This document shows positions 45,841 to 55,622 of a DNA stretch of 64,000 bases, in pieces (within the stretch, counting starts at the first letter, position 1; each line of letters opens with the position of its first letter). The notes beneath the pieces are model-generated. The model did no database searches. It was not told the DNA's origin and saw only the letters and a list, made by a program, of their open reading frames with translations. Source of the DNA: Lachnospiraceae bacterium (lineage in GTDB: Bacteria; Bacillota; Clostridia; Lachnospirales; Lachnospiraceae); the NCBI GenBank assembly GCA_024403235.1, contig JAKSSF010000006.1, positions 28,383-92,382 on the forward strand, read 5' to 3'. The position numbers were made by a program, and so were the translations under genes.

Positions 45841-46544
45841 AGATTCGTTTAGATAAATATTTATGCGATATGCAAGTAGGCAGTCGCAGTCAGGTGAAGG
45901 ATGCCATAAAAAAAGGAAAAGTATTATTGAACCAAAATGTCTGTAAAGCTAATGATACGAAAATTGATCCTGCCATAGACTTGGTTTTCTATGACGGGAA
46001 AGAGCTTGTATATCAAACGCTTTATTATTATATGCTTCATAAACCTGCTGGTCTTGTAACCGCAACAACGGACAAAAAAGAGCCAACTGTAATGGATGCG
46101 CTAAGGGATTTGCCAGGGAAAAATCTGGCTCCGGTAGGACGCTTGGATAAAGACACAGAAGGTCTGTTATTGCTTACCAATGATGGGGAAATGGCACATG
46201 CCTTACTGGCACCCAAAAAACATGTACCGAAAACCTACTATGTTTTATTGGAAAAATCTTTGCAGGATGTGGATATTAGGCGTTTAGAAGAAGGAATAGA
46301 TATTGGAGACGCCAAACCTTGTTTGCCTGCAAAAGTAAAGGCTATTGGAGCTTTAGAAATAGAATTGACTATTTGTGAGGGAAGGTTCCATCAGGTCAAA
46401 CGAATGATGGAAAAAGTAGATAACAAAGTATGTTACTTGAAACGGATTTCTTTTGGACCTTTAGTATTAGACGAAAAGTTGGAAAAAGGCTCTTATAGAC
46501 CTCTTACAGAAAAGGAAATAGAAGCATTAAAAAATAGAGCTTAA
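45837..46544 (+). CDS. RsuA/RluB/RluE/RluF family pseudouridine synthase
   Basis: A 235-residue rRNA pseudouridine synthase. An N-terminal S4 domain ([12 protein letters not shown]) is followed by the catalytic domain with [10 protein letters not shown] and [17 protein letters not shown], catalytic Asp104. The start overlaps the amidase gene by 4 bases (ATGA). The target uridine cannot be assigned. Confidence 0.93.
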   Translation: MKIRLDKYLCDMQVGSRSQVKDAIKKGKVLLNQNVCKANDTKIDPAIDLVFYDGKELVYQTLYYYMLHKPAGLVTATTDKKEPTVMDALRDLPGKNLAPVGRLDKDTEGLLLLTNDGEMAHALLAPKKHVPKTYYVLLEKSLQDVDIRRLEEGIDIGDAKPCLPAKVKAIGALEIELTICEGRFHQVKRMMEKVDNKVCYLKRISFGPLVLDEKLEKGSYRPLTEKEIEALKNRA

Positions 46545-46596
46545 GTTTAGATTCAATAACTGTATTTATAGCAGTTTTGTTCGAGAAAGTTATATC

Positions 46597-48513
46597 ATGA
46601 TGAATGAAGGATTTTTGCCAATCTCTGTGAAAGACATGAAAGAGAGAGGTATCAAACAATTTGATTTTGTATATGTCATTGGGGACGCTTATGTGGATCA
46701 TCCCTCTTTTGGGCATGCCATTATTAGTCGTGTGCTGACCTCTCACGGGTATAGTGTAGGTATTATTTCTCAGCCGGATTGGAAAAAGGATGATAGTATC
46801 GCCATTTACGGGAAACCCAGGCTTGCCTTTTTAATTAGTGCGGGCAATATGGATTCTATGGTGAATCATTATTATGTATCTAAAAAGCATCGACAAACGG
46901 ATGCTTATACGCCAGGTGGGAAGCCCTTTGCCAGACCGGATCGGGCAACCATTTGTTATGGAAATTTGATTCGAAAAACCTTTAAAAACACCCCTATCAT
47001 TATCGGTGGTATTGAAGCTAGCCTCAGACGACTAGCCCATTATGATTATTGGTCTGATTCCTTTAAACGTTCTATTTTATTAGATTCCCAAGCGGACTTG
47101 ATTTCCTATGGCATGGGAGAAAAGTCTATTGTAGCAATAGCAGATGCTCTTAATTCCGGTATTGATGTTGAGGATATTACTTTCTTAAAAGGAACGGTAT
47201 ATAAAACAAAGCATTTGGATGCAACTTATGACTATCTTGCTTTGCCTGGTTATGAAGCAATGAAATCTGATAAAAAAGAATATGCCAAAAGCTTCCAAAT
47301 TCAGTATGAAAACACAGATCCTTTTACCGGAAAAGTAATGGTAGAGGAATATCCTAACGGAGTTTATGTGGTGCAAAATCCACCGGAAACTCCGTTGACA
47401 ATGGAAGAAATGGATGCAGTGTATGAATTGCCTTATGCAAGAACCTATCATCCTTCTTATGAGGCAGAAGGCGGGGTACCTGCCATTGCAGAAATCAAGT
47501 TTTCGCTGACCAGCAATAGAGGGTGTTTTGGGGGATGTAATTTCTGTGCCCTGACCTTTCATCAAGGTCGAACTATTCAGGTACGAAGTCATCAGTCTAT
47601 TATCGATGAAGCAAAACAGATTATTACAGAACCGGATTTTAAGGGCTATATCCACGACGTAGGTGGCCCTACTGCTAACTTTAGACATCCTTCCTGTGAG
47701 AAACAGTTAACCAGAGGCGTATGTAAAAATAGACAGTGTCTGTTTCCAAAGCCTTGTCCCAACTTAAAGGTAGACCACAAAGATTATTTGGAACTACTTC
47801 GAAAATTACGTACCTTAAAAGGGGTTAAAAAGGTATTTGTACGAAGTGGTATTCGTTTTGATTATTTGTTGGCTGATAAAGATGATACTTTCTTCAAAGA
47901 ATTGGTCCAATACCATATTAGTGGACAGTTAAAGGTGGCACCGGAGCACATCAGTGACGCGGTATTATCTAAAATGGGTAAGCCGGAAAACAGTGTCTAT
48001 GAAGCCTTCCAGAAGCGCTATAAAAAGTTAAATGAAACCTACGGCTTCAAACAGTTTTTAGTACCTTATTTGATGTCATCCCATCCCGGATCCACTTTAA
48101 AGGAAGCTATTGAATTGGCAGAATATTTGCGAGATCTTGGCTATATGCCGGAACAGGTACAGGATTTTTATCCCACACCTTCCACAGTGTCTACAGTAAT
48201 GTATTATACAGAAATTGATCCCAAAACCATGGAGCCGGTATATGTGTGTAAAAATCCCCACGAAAAGGCCATGCAAAGAGCTTTGATTCAGTATCGTAAT
48301 CCAAAGAATTATGAATTGGTGGAGGAAGCGCTAAAGAAAGCCCATCGGGAGGACTTGATTGGGTTCGATAAAAAATGTTTGATAAGGCCAAGAAAATCAG
48401 ATAGTATTGGACAAACAGCAAAGCAGAATGTAAAAGGAGTAGTATCGGAACGAAAGGTAGAGAAGCCTAAAAAGAAAAAGACAATCCGTAATCTGCATAA
48501 GAAAAAAGGATAA
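46597..48513 (+). CDS. YgiQ family radical SAM protein
   Basis: A 638-residue radical SAM protein. An N-terminal B12-domain-like region carries [20 protein letters not shown]. The Fe-S cluster motif CFGGCNFC (Cys-x3-Cys-x2-Cys) is in [19 protein letters not shown] (about 305-325), then [13 protein letters not shown]. The C-terminus is a basic low-complexity tail. Function is unknown for this common bacterial family. The start site is weak (ATG ATG); the second ATG at 46600 is equally likely. Confidence 0.9.
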   Translation: MMNEGFLPISVKDMKERGIKQFDFVYVIGDAYVDHPSFGHAIISRVLTSHGYSVGIISQPDWKKDDSIAIYGKPRLAFLISAGNMDSMVNHYYVSKKHRQTDAYTPGGKPFARPDRATICYGNLIRKTFKNTPIIIGGIEASLRRLAHYDYWSDSFKRSILLDSQADLISYGMGEKSIVAIADALNSGIDVEDITFLKGTVYKTKHLDATYDYLALPGYEAMKSDKKEYAKSFQIQYENTDPFTGKVMVEEYPNGVYVVQNPPETPLTMEEMDAVYELPYARTYHPSYEAEGGVPAIAEIKFSLTSNRGCFGGCNFCALTFHQGRTIQVRSHQSIIDEAKQIITEPDFKGYIHDVGGPTANFRHPSCEKQLTRGVCKNRQCLFPKPCPNLKVDHKDYLELLRKLRTLKGVKKVFVRSGIRFDYLLADKDDTFFKELVQYHISGQLKVAPEHISDAVLSKMGKPENSVYEAFQKRYKKLNETYGFKQFLVPYLMSSHPGSTLKEAIELAEYLRDLGYMPEQVQDFYPTPSTVSTVMYYTEIDPKTMEPVYVCKNPHEKAMQRALIQYRNPKNYELVEEALKKAHREDLIGFDKKCLIRPRKSDSIGQTAKQNVKGVVSERKVEKPKKKKTIRNLHKKKG

Positions 48514-48531
48514 CTTTTAATTGAGGTTAGT

Positions 48532-49224
48532 ATGAACAATACAAGAAAGAAAATTGCTATTGTAACAGGTGCCGGATCCGGCATCGGACAAGAATTTGTA
48601 TGGCAGCTTTTTACGTATATGCCATCTTTGGATCAAATATGGCTGCTGGGAAGAAACAAAGCCAATTTAGAAGAAACAGCCAAACAAATAGAGGGGAAAG
48701 GAAAAATCATACCCTTTGATTTAACCAATGCTTTAGATTTGGAATTGTTTTCTATTTCCTTGCTGGAAGAAAACCCGAAGGTTGCCGCATTGGTATGTGC
48801 TGCAGGAGTGGGCTACTATGGAGAGTTTGAAAACGGCATTTATGAAAAGCAATTGGAAATGATTGATTGTAATTGTAAAGCCTTAACGGCTGTTGCCCAT
48901 AAGGTGTTACCTTACATGAAGGCCGGAAGCCGCTTGTTTTTGGTATCCAGTAGTACAGCCATTCTTCCTCAAAAGGAGTTTGCCGTTTATGCTGCGACAA
49001 AATCCTATGTACTTACCTTTGCTTTGGGACTACGAAAAAGCTGTCAGGAAAAAGGAATTCATATGACCTGTGTTTGCCCCGGACCTGTACAAACTCCATT
49101 TTTAGCACGTGCTTACGAAAATAAACCTATGCCTTGGTGGAAAAAGCCTTTTGTGCAAGAAGCTTCCGCTGTAGTAGAAAAGGCTTTAAGTGCCAATTTA
49201 CGAAATCTTCCCATAAGCTTTTAA
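48532..49224 (+). CDS. Short-chain dehydrogenase/reductase
   Basis: A 230-residue SDR. The N-terminal cofactor motif is TGAGSGIGQEF, and the catalytic Tyr and Lys are in YAATKSY (about residues 151-157) with a Ser in VSSSTA. CPGPVQTPF follows. Substrate unknown. GAGGTT precedes the ATG; 18 bases after the YgiQ stop. Confidence 0.9.
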   Translation: MNNTRKKIAIVTGAGSGIGQEFVWQLFTYMPSLDQIWLLGRNKANLEETAKQIEGKGKIIPFDLTNALDLELFSISLLEENPKVAALVCAAGVGYYGEFENGIYEKQLEMIDCNCKALTAVAHKVLPYMKAGSRLFLVSSSTAILPQKEFAVYAATKSYVLTFALGLRKSCQEKGIHMTCVCPGPVQTPFLARAYENKPMPWWKKPFVQEASAVVEKALSANLRNLPISF

Positions 49225-49245
49225 TGGGATGAAAAAGGAGTGTCC

Positions 49246-49797
49246 ATGAAAAAAGTGGAAAAAGGCCAATTTGGATATTTGGCCTATAAAAGAAAAATAG
49301 AATTGATGAAAACCTTGATTTTATTAGGGATAAGTTTGGCTATCTTTTTGATGGGATATTTGACCACAAAAACCAAAGCCAATTATTTGACTGTTGTGGC
49401 CATTTTAGGATGTTTACCGGCCAGTAAGGTGGCAGTATCTTTTTTTATGTACTGTAAGGCAAAATCCAGCAAAATAGAAATTAAAAACGGGGTGGACCAG
49501 TTACAGATACAAGGCTTTTACGATTTGTATTTTACAACCTATGATAGAAATTTTAGTATCGACCACTTGATCATTTTTGAAGGTATGATTTTAGGACTTA
49601 GTACAGATCCAAGCTTTGTAGAAAAAGAGTTTGAAGAGCATCTAAAAAAACAACTTGCGATCAGTGGCATCAAAGATGTGCCTTGTAAAATTTTTACGGA
49701 CCTTTCTAAATATTTAGAACGCTTAGGGCAAATTGGTGACAAACCTATGGGAAATTCTGAAGCTATTCAAAAGGTTTTGTTTGCCATTTCGCTATAG
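49246..49797 (+). CDS. Conserved membrane protein, unknown function
   Basis: A 183-residue protein with two closely spaced transmembrane segments (about residues 25-65) and a soluble C-terminal alpha/beta domain (about 75-183). ATG at 49246 follows AAAAGGAG; a GTG two codons upstream lacks spacing. I recognise no family. It lies 21 bases after the SDR gene and 30 before the pseudouridine synthase gene. Confidence 0.75.
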   Translation: MKKVEKGQFGYLAYKRKIELMKTLILLGISLAIFLMGYLTTKTKANYLTVVAILGCLPASKVAVSFFMYCKAKSSKIEIKNGVDQLQIQGFYDLYFTTYDRNFSIDHLIIFEGMILGLSTDPSFVEKEFEEHLKKQLAISGIKDVPCKIFTDLSKYLERLGQIGDKPMGNSEAIQKVLFAISL

Positions 49798-49827
49798 TTT
49801 GCATCAAGCTTTCGGGAGTATCTGAAC

Positions 49828-50841
49828 ATGGAAGAAGTTATCATTGGATCCTTAGAAGCCGGACAGCGTTTTGATAAATTTCTGCAGAAATATTTAAAAG
49901 ACGCTGGTATGGGATTAATTTTCAAGCAATTGCGTAAAAAGAATATTACCCTAAATGGGAAAAAGTCTGATGGAAAAGATGTATTGCAGGCAGGAGATAA
50001 GATTGCCTTTTTCTTTGCAAAGGATACCTACGATAAGTTTCGTGGATTGGAAAGTGCCGGCGTGCAAAACTGTTTTTCAGACGATACATATAGAAAAGCC
50101 TATCGTTCTATTCCGGAAATAGAAGTTATTTATGAGGACGATCAGATTTTAATATTGAATAAACCAGTGGGAGTGTTATCCCAAAAAGCAAAGCCTGCTG
50201 ACATTTCTGCTAATGAATGGGTGATTGGTTATTTGTTAGAAAAAGGGGATTTATTGGAAAGCTCTTTGTCCACTTTTAAACCTGCTGTTTGTAATCGCCT
50301 GGACCGGAATACATCCGGACTTTTAATTGCAGGAAAAACCATGGCAGGACTACAAACCATGAATCGTATTATTGCATCCAGGGAGGTACATAAGTTTTAT
50401 CATACCATCGTCAAAGGACAGCTAAAGGAATCCATGCTGTTGGAGGGTTATTTGAAGAAAGAGAAAGCCACGAATAAGGTTACTATCCAAAAAACAGCAA
50501 CAAAGCAAGAACAGGAAGAAGGTTTTGTGTCTATCAAAACCTTTTATAAGCCGTTAGAAGTCTACAAAGGATTTACTTTGCTGGAAATTCAATTGATTAC
50601 AGGGAAACCCCACCAGATAAGGGCACATTTGGCTTCTATTGGTCATCCGATTTTAGGAGATGGGAAATATGGAATTCCCGCTTGGAATGAAAAATATCGA
50701 AAAGCAGGAGTACAGTATCAACTATTACATGCTTGTCGATTGGAATTTCCTGTAATGGATCAAGCAGATATTTCCGGGAAAGTGATTTCTATAGACGATC
50801 CGAAACTATTTGAGAAGATTTTACAACAAGGAGAACGATAG
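49828..50841 (+). CDS. RluA family pseudouridine synthase
   Basis: A 337-residue RNA pseudouridine synthase of the RluA/D family. N-terminal S4-like region (about 10-65), then the catalytic motif VCNRLDRNTSGLLIAGK with Asp159, and TGKPHQIRAHLASIGHPILGD (quoted in part; around residues 262-280). rRNA target not assignable. GGGAGT precedes the ATG; recU follows 3 bases later. Confidence 0.93.
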   Translation: MEEVIIGSLEAGQRFDKFLQKYLKDAGMGLIFKQLRKKNITLNGKKSDGKDVLQAGDKIAFFFAKDTYDKFRGLESAGVQNCFSDDTYRKAYRSIPEIEVIYEDDQILILNKPVGVLSQKAKPADISANEWVIGYLLEKGDLLESSLSTFKPAVCNRLDRNTSGLLIAGKTMAGLQTMNRIIASREVHKFYHTIVKGQLKESMLLEGYLKKEKATNKVTIQKTATKQEQEEGFVSIKTFYKPLEVYKGFTLLEIQLITGKPHQIRAHLASIGHPILGDGKYGIPAWNEKYRKAGVQYQLLHACRLEFPVMDQADISGKVISIDDPKLFEKILQQGER

Positions 50842-50844
50842 CGT

Positions 50845-51378
50845 ATGCCAACTTGGGGTTATCGCGGTCTTCGAGGCTCTACCTTAGAGGATTTGATTAA
50901 CAGAACAAATGAAAAATATCAGGAAAATGGATTGGCATTGATACAAAAAATACCAACTCCCATTACCCCTATTAAAATTGATAAAGAACATCGCCACATT
51001 ACTTTGGCTTATTTCGACCAGAAAAGTACGGTAGACTATATTGGCGCAGTACAGGGAATTCCGGTTTGCTTTGATGCCAAGGAATGTGCCGTAGATACCT
51101 TTGCTCTACAAAATATTCATGAACATCAGGTGCGTTTTATGGAAGACTTTGAAAAGCAAAAGGGTATCTCTTTTATGCTGATTTATTATTCTCATAAAGA
51201 TGTGTTTTATTACCTAACTCTTAAAAAGCTTTTGGAATTTTGGAACCGTGGGCAAGAGGGAGGCAGAAAAAGCTTTCGATTTGAGGAATTGGAGGAAGCA
51301 TATTTTCTTCCAAAAAAACACGGTGTTTTTGTTCCTTATTTGGAAATGTTACAAAAGGATTTAGAAGACAGAGAATAA
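50845..51378 (+). CDS. recU: Holliday junction resolvase RecU
   Basis: A 177-residue nuclease that resolves Holliday junctions in Firmicutes, where RuvC is absent. The N-terminus WGYRGLRGSTLEDLI matches RecU. The active-site cluster STVDYIGAVQG and IPVCFDAKEC (about residues 68-92) carries the catalytic Asp, Glu and Lys. HEHQVRFME and GRKSFRFEELEE follow. AGGAGAAC precedes the ATG. It complements RuvAB encoded 28 kb upstream. Confidence 0.9.
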   Translation: MPTWGYRGLRGSTLEDLINRTNEKYQENGLALIQKIPTPITPIKIDKEHRHITLAYFDQKSTVDYIGAVQGIPVCFDAKECAVDTFALQNIHEHQVRFMEDFEKQKGISFMLIYYSHKDVFYYLTLKKLLEFWNRGQEGGRKSFRFEELEEAYFLPKKHGVFVPYLEMLQKDLEDRE

Positions 51379-51443
51379 AATGATTTTTAAGTTTACATAA
51401 CTAATGCGATGTGGAAATATAGATTTCTTATTCCCTAGTAATA

Positions 51444-51452
51444 TGCTATAAT
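51444..51452 (+). promoter_or_regulatory. Extended -10 promoter of metF
   Basis: TGCTATAAT (extended -10) lies about 40 bases before the metF start. The -35 region is weak. The -10 is part of the palindrome GCTATAATATAGC. No S-box (SAM) riboswitch was seen in the short upstream gap. Confidence 0.55.
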
Positions 51453-51491
51453 ATAGCAATGTTTTTACGAATTGCAGATAAAGGAGATTGT

Positions 51492-52373
51492 ATGAAAATT
51501 TTACCTATATTACAACAAGATACTATGGCGGTTTCTTACGAAGTATTTCCACCTAAAAAAGAAACCGGTTTTGAGAGTGTAAAAGCAGCAACAGAACAGA
51601 TTGCTGCATTAAATCCGGCATTTATGAGTGTTACCTATGGGGCTGGCGGTGGCACCAGTGCTTATACCTTGGCGGTTGCGAAAAATATCAAAGAAAAATA
51701 TCAGGTACCGATGCTTGCTCACCTTACTTGTGTTTCTTCCGATAAAGAGACGGTACAGGCTAGAATTGCTGATTTGGAAGAAGCCGGTATTTGCAATATT
51801 ATGGCATTACGGGGTGATTTGACACCTGAGCTTGAGCAAACCGATCGTAGTAAATGGTCCTATCGTTATGCAGTTGAATTGATTCGTGAAATCAAGGAAA
51901 GGGGCGATTTTTGTATCGGTGCAGCATGTTATCCGGAAGTCCATCCGGAAAGTGCAAGTCAAAAAGAGGATATTCAATATTTAAAAGAAAAAGTAGATGC
52001 TGGTGTAGATTTTTTAACTACACAAATGGTATTTGACAATAATTTGTTTTTTAACTTTTTATATAAAATCCGAGAAGCAGGAATTACGGTTCCTGTTTTG
52101 CCCGGCATCATGCCTATTACCAATGGAAATCAGGTAGAACGGGCAATCAAGTTATCCGGTGCCTTTATGCCACAAAGATTTAAGGCTATGGTAGATAAGT
52201 TTGGATCCAATCCTGCTGCCATGAAGCAAGCCGGAATTGCCTATGCGACGGATCAGATTATTGATTTATATGCCAATGGAATTACCAATGTGCATGTATA
52301 TTCTATGAACAAACCGGATATTGCAGAAGGCATTCATAATAACCTTTCTGCTATCTTAGGAGAAGTATTTTAG
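51492..52373 (+). CDS. metF: Methylenetetrahydrofolate reductase
   Basis: A 293-residue FAD enzyme reducing 5,10-methylene- to 5-methyl-tetrahydrofolate, which feeds methionine synthase encoded downstream. Family motifs are SYEVFPPKKETGF (about 15-27), SVTYGAGGGTS (about 48-58), and LPGIMPITNGNQ near residue 203. ATG at 51492 follows AAAGGAG; a longer in-frame start lies in promoter sequence. Confidence 0.95.
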   Translation: MKILPILQQDTMAVSYEVFPPKKETGFESVKAATEQIAALNPAFMSVTYGAGGGTSAYTLAVAKNIKEKYQVPMLAHLTCVSSDKETVQARIADLEEAGICNIMALRGDLTPELEQTDRSKWSYRYAVELIREIKERGDFCIGAACYPEVHPESASQKEDIQYLKEKVDAGVDFLTTQMVFDNNLFFNFLYKIREAGITVPVLPGIMPITNGNQVERAIKLSGAFMPQRFKAMVDKFGSNPAAMKQAGIAYATDQIIDLYANGITNVHVYSMNKPDIAEGIHNNLSAILGEVF

Positions 52374-52393
52374 GAAATGAATGTAGGTGCGAT

Positions 52394-53104
52394 ATGGCTG
52401 ATAACACGATTTTTGTAAAACATTATCCATCTGATTTTTCTTTTTTGCCTATCAATCGTAGTGAAATGGCGAGATATAGTGGGTATAAAAGTCAGGCAGA
52501 CGAACAAGTGGATAGCATAATGGACGAAGTGATTTTTGATTTGCAAGATGCTTTTTCTTATAAAGTATGTTATCGCCGTATGGAGCTTTTGGTAGAAGAT
52601 GGAAGACCGAAGTTACCCTTTTCTTTTTCTTCCAAAAGTCTGGAAGCCTTATTAACGGGATGCTCTGAGATTATTATTTTTGCAGCAACCATTGGTATTG
52701 GGATTGATCGTTATATCAAAAAAGAAATGCGTCTCTCCCCTACAAAAGGATTGTTCGCCCAAGGCTTTGGCGCAGAACGGATTGAAACTTTATGTGATTA
52801 TTTTTGTAATCAAATCAAAGAAGCGGTTTTTGACGAAAATTTAACCTGTACAGCAAGATATTCTCCCGGCTATGGTGATTTACCGCTGGAGGTACAGAAG
52901 GATATTTTTGCATTATTGGATTGTAGCAGACAAATTGGAGTTTCGTTAAACGAAAGCTTGTTAATGAGTCCTTCTAAATCTGTTACCGCTATCTTTGGGT
53001 TAAAAGAAGCGTCTAACGGCTGTGATAGTACGAGCCCTGAAAGGAATAAATGTAAAGCCTGCTCCAATAATGACTGTGCTTATAGAAATAGTGAAAATAA
53101 TTGA
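52394..53104 (+). CDS. Cobalamin-dependent methionine synthase activation domain, stand-alone
   Basis: A 236-residue protein matching the C-terminal reactivation domain of MetH (family PF02965 by name), here as a separate gene. It ends with a Cys cluster CKACSNNDCAYR, common in the stand-alone Clostridial form. It should bind S-adenosylmethionine and reactivate oxidised cobalamin on the MetH protein encoded immediately downstream, with which its stop overlaps the start by one base (TGATG). Confidence 0.9.
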   Translation: MADNTIFVKHYPSDFSFLPINRSEMARYSGYKSQADEQVDSIMDEVIFDLQDAFSYKVCYRRMELLVEDGRPKLPFSFSSKSLEALLTGCSEIIIFAATIGIGIDRYIKKEMRLSPTKGLFAQGFGAERIETLCDYFCNQIKEAVFDENLTCTARYSPGYGDLPLEVQKDIFALLDCSRQIGVSLNESLLMSPSKSVTAIFGLKEASNGCDSTSPERNKCKACSNNDCAYRNSENN

Positions 53105-55539
53105 TGGGAAATAAAAATTCTATGAATGTATTAGAGTATATCAAAGAGAATATTACCTATTTGGATGGTGGAATGGGAACCTTGTTACAAAAGAAAGGGT
53201 TACAGCCGGGAGAATTGCCGGAGCGATGGAATCTTTCCCATCCGGAGGCTATTATAGAAATTCAAAAAGCCTATTTTGATGCAGGGTCAAATATCATTGC
53301 CACCAATACCTTTGGTGCCAATTGTTTAAAGTTTGATGAGGCGGAATTAAAGGCATTGATTGAGGCTGCTATCGACAATGCCAGAGAAGCGAGGGCTTCT
53401 AGTGTAGGAACGCAGGAGAAATTCATTGCATTGGATGTAGGCCCTATGGGGAAACTATTGCAGCCTTATGGAGATTTCCCATTTGAAGAGGCTGTAAAAG
53501 TATATGGAAAAACCATTGCCATTGGTGCCAGCTATGGTGTGGATTTGATTTATATTGAAACCATGAACGATAGTTACGATACCAAGGCTGCTGTATTGGC
53601 CGCAAAAGAGAATTGTGACTTGCCTGTTTTTGTATCCAATGCTTACGGAGAAGATGGGAAACTGATGACTGGGGCTTCCCCTGCTGCTATGGTGGCCATG
53701 TTGGAGGGCTTACAGGTGGATGCCATTGGGGCAAACTGTTCTTTAGGACCAAAGCAGTTAGCTTCTGTGGTAGAAGAATATGTAAAATATGCTTCTGTAC
53801 CGGTTTTATTAAAGCCTAATGCAGGATTACCTCGAAGTGAAAATGGAAAAACAGTATATGATGTATTTCCGGCAGAATTTGCAGAGGATGTTGCTAACTA
53901 TGTAAAACAAGGCATCCGAATTTGTGGCGGTTGTTGTGGGACTACACCGGAGTATATTGAAGCTACGGTACAAGCCACAAAAGAACTGACTCCGGTACCA
54001 ATTACGGATAAGGGGAAAACCTTGATTAGTTCTTACACCCATGTAGTAGAGTTTTTAGATTCTCCCATTTTAATCGGGGAAAGAATTAATCCTACCGGAA
54101 AGAAGAAATTTAAGGAAGCCCTTCGGGCAGAAGATATTGATTATATTTTAGGGGAAGGCATTACCCAACAGGAAAAGGGCGCACATGTTTTGGATGTGAA
54201 TGTAGGACTTCCTGAAATCGATGAAGTAGAGATGCTTAAAAAAGTTACCTTTGAACTGCAGTCTATTATTGATTTGCCCCTACAGATTGATACCACCAAT
54301 GTGACTGCTATGGAAGCCGCTCTTCGTTTGTACAATGGAAAAGCCATGATCAATTCTGTCAATGGAAAAGAAGAGGTAATGGCAGAAATATTCCCATTGG
54401 TGCAAAAGTATGGTGGGTTGGTAGTTTGTCTGACCTTAGACGAAAATGGTATTCCTGCTACAGCTAAAGAACGAGTAGCTATCGCCAAAAAGATTATTGC
54501 AAAAGCGGCAGAGTATGGCATCCCGAAAAAAGACTTAATATTTGACACGCTTGCGATGACAGTAAGCGCAGATTCTACAGCGGCTTTGGCAACACTACAA
54601 AGCTTACATACTATCAAGCAGGAATTAGGCTGTCACACTTCATTGGGTGTATCCAATGTTTCCTTTGGATTACCCAATCGTGAAATCATTACAGCAGCAT
54701 TTTTCAGTTTGGCCATGGAGCAGGGATTATCTGCAGCCATTATGAATCCCAATTCTGCAGAAATGATGAAAAGCTACTATTCCTTTAGAGCCCTTCACGG
54801 TTTAGATGAAAACTGTACCGAATATATTGAAAATATTGGGAAGTATGCTGTAGCAACTTCTGTCAGTGTTTCTGTAGCTACGGATCAGGGAACAGGAAAT
54901 CCGGCACAATTTGCGTCCGATTTGCAAAGAGCCATTATCAAAGGCTTAAAAGAGCAGGCAGCCAGCTTAACAAAGGGATTGTTAGAGAATACACCACCTT
55001 TGGAAATTGTGAATGGCCAGATTATTCCGGCTTTGGATATTGTAGGACAAGGGTTTGAGAAGAAAACCATGTATTTGCCACAGCTTTTGATGGCTGCAGA
55101 AGCTTCTCAGGCAGCCTTTGAACAAATTAAAGAAAAGATGAGTGAAAATCCTACAGATGCGGTTGTTAGAGAGAAATTTGTGATTGCAACAGTGCATGGT
55201 GATATACACGACATTGGAAAAAATATTGTAAAATTGATTTTAGAAAACTATGGTTTCCAGGTTTATGATTTAGGAAAAGATGTTCCGCCGGAGAAAGTCG
55301 TTGAAAAGGTCCTTGAAGTACAGGCACCCTTGGTAGGCTTAAGTGCTTTAATGACCACAACTGTACCGGCTATGGAAGAGACAATCAAACAGCTTCGAAA
55401 AAATGCTCCTTTTGCCAAGGTTGTTGTAGGTGGTGCAGTTTTGACCCAGGAATATGCAGATTCCATTGGGGCAGATTTCTATGCTAAAGATGCCATGGCT
55501 ACCGTTCGTTATGGTATGGAGCAAAGCAATCATTCGTAA
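53104..55539 (+). CDS. metH: Cobalamin-dependent methionine synthase (lacking activation domain)
   Basis: An 811-residue enzyme. The N-terminal homocysteine-methyltransferase barrel (about 1-290) has the Zn cysteines in GANCSLGP and ICGGCCGTTPEYI. A pterin/folate-binding domain follows (about 310-570; ERINPTGKKKFKEAL), then a B12 cap and cobalamin-binding domain (about 630-805) with HGDIHDIGKNIV, the D-x-H-x-x-G motif. The reactivation domain is the separate upstream gene. The start is ATG at 53104 by coupling; ATG at 53122 with GGGAAA is the alternative. Confidence 0.94.
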   Translation: MGNKNSMNVLEYIKENITYLDGGMGTLLQKKGLQPGELPERWNLSHPEAIIEIQKAYFDAGSNIIATNTFGANCLKFDEAELKALIEAAIDNAREARASSVGTQEKFIALDVGPMGKLLQPYGDFPFEEAVKVYGKTIAIGASYGVDLIYIETMNDSYDTKAAVLAAKENCDLPVFVSNAYGEDGKLMTGASPAAMVAMLEGLQVDAIGANCSLGPKQLASVVEEYVKYASVPVLLKPNAGLPRSENGKTVYDVFPAEFAEDVANYVKQGIRICGGCCGTTPEYIEATVQATKELTPVPITDKGKTLISSYTHVVEFLDSPILIGERINPTGKKKFKEALRAEDIDYILGEGITQQEKGAHVLDVNVGLPEIDEVEMLKKVTFELQSIIDLPLQIDTTNVTAMEAALRLYNGKAMINSVNGKEEVMAEIFPLVQKYGGLVVCLTLDENGIPATAKERVAIAKKIIAKAAEYGIPKKDLIFDTLAMTVSADSTAALATLQSLHTIKQELGCHTSLGVSNVSFGLPNREIITAAFFSLAMEQGLSAAIMNPNSAEMMKSYYSFRALHGLDENCTEYIENIGKYAVATSVSVSVATDQGTGNPAQFASDLQRAIIKGLKEQAASLTKGLLENTPPLEIVNGQIIPALDIVGQGFEKKTMYLPQLLMAAEASQAAFEQIKEKMSENPTDAVVREKFVIATVHGDIHDIGKNIVKLILENYGFQVYDLGKDVPPEKVVEKVLEVQAPLVGLSALMTTTVPAMEETIKQLRKNAPFAKVVVGGAVLTQEYADSIGADFYAKDAMATVRYGMEQSNHS

Positions 55540-55544
55540 AATAG

Positions 55545-55573
55545 TTGACAGATTCGTAAAAGATGAGTATATT
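55545..55573 (+). promoter_or_regulatory. Promoter of the histidine operon
   Basis: TTGACA, a 17-base spacer and TATATT, about 50 bases before the hisZ start. A small TGGTAG/CTACCA hairpin follows in the leader. Confidence 0.65.
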
Positions 55574-55622
55574 TTGATTTAGCGTGGTAGCACACTACCA
55601 TACTAAAGTGTTGGAGGTTAGC

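Noticed and set aside
51379..51491. SAM riboswitch before metF
   Set aside because: The gap is only 113 bases, contains the promoter, and shows no S-box core or terminator.
55581..55622. T-box leader before hisZ
   Set aside because: GCGTGGTAGCAC looks slightly like a T-box core, but only about 43 bases separate the -10 box from the start; no specifier stem or terminator/antiterminator fits.
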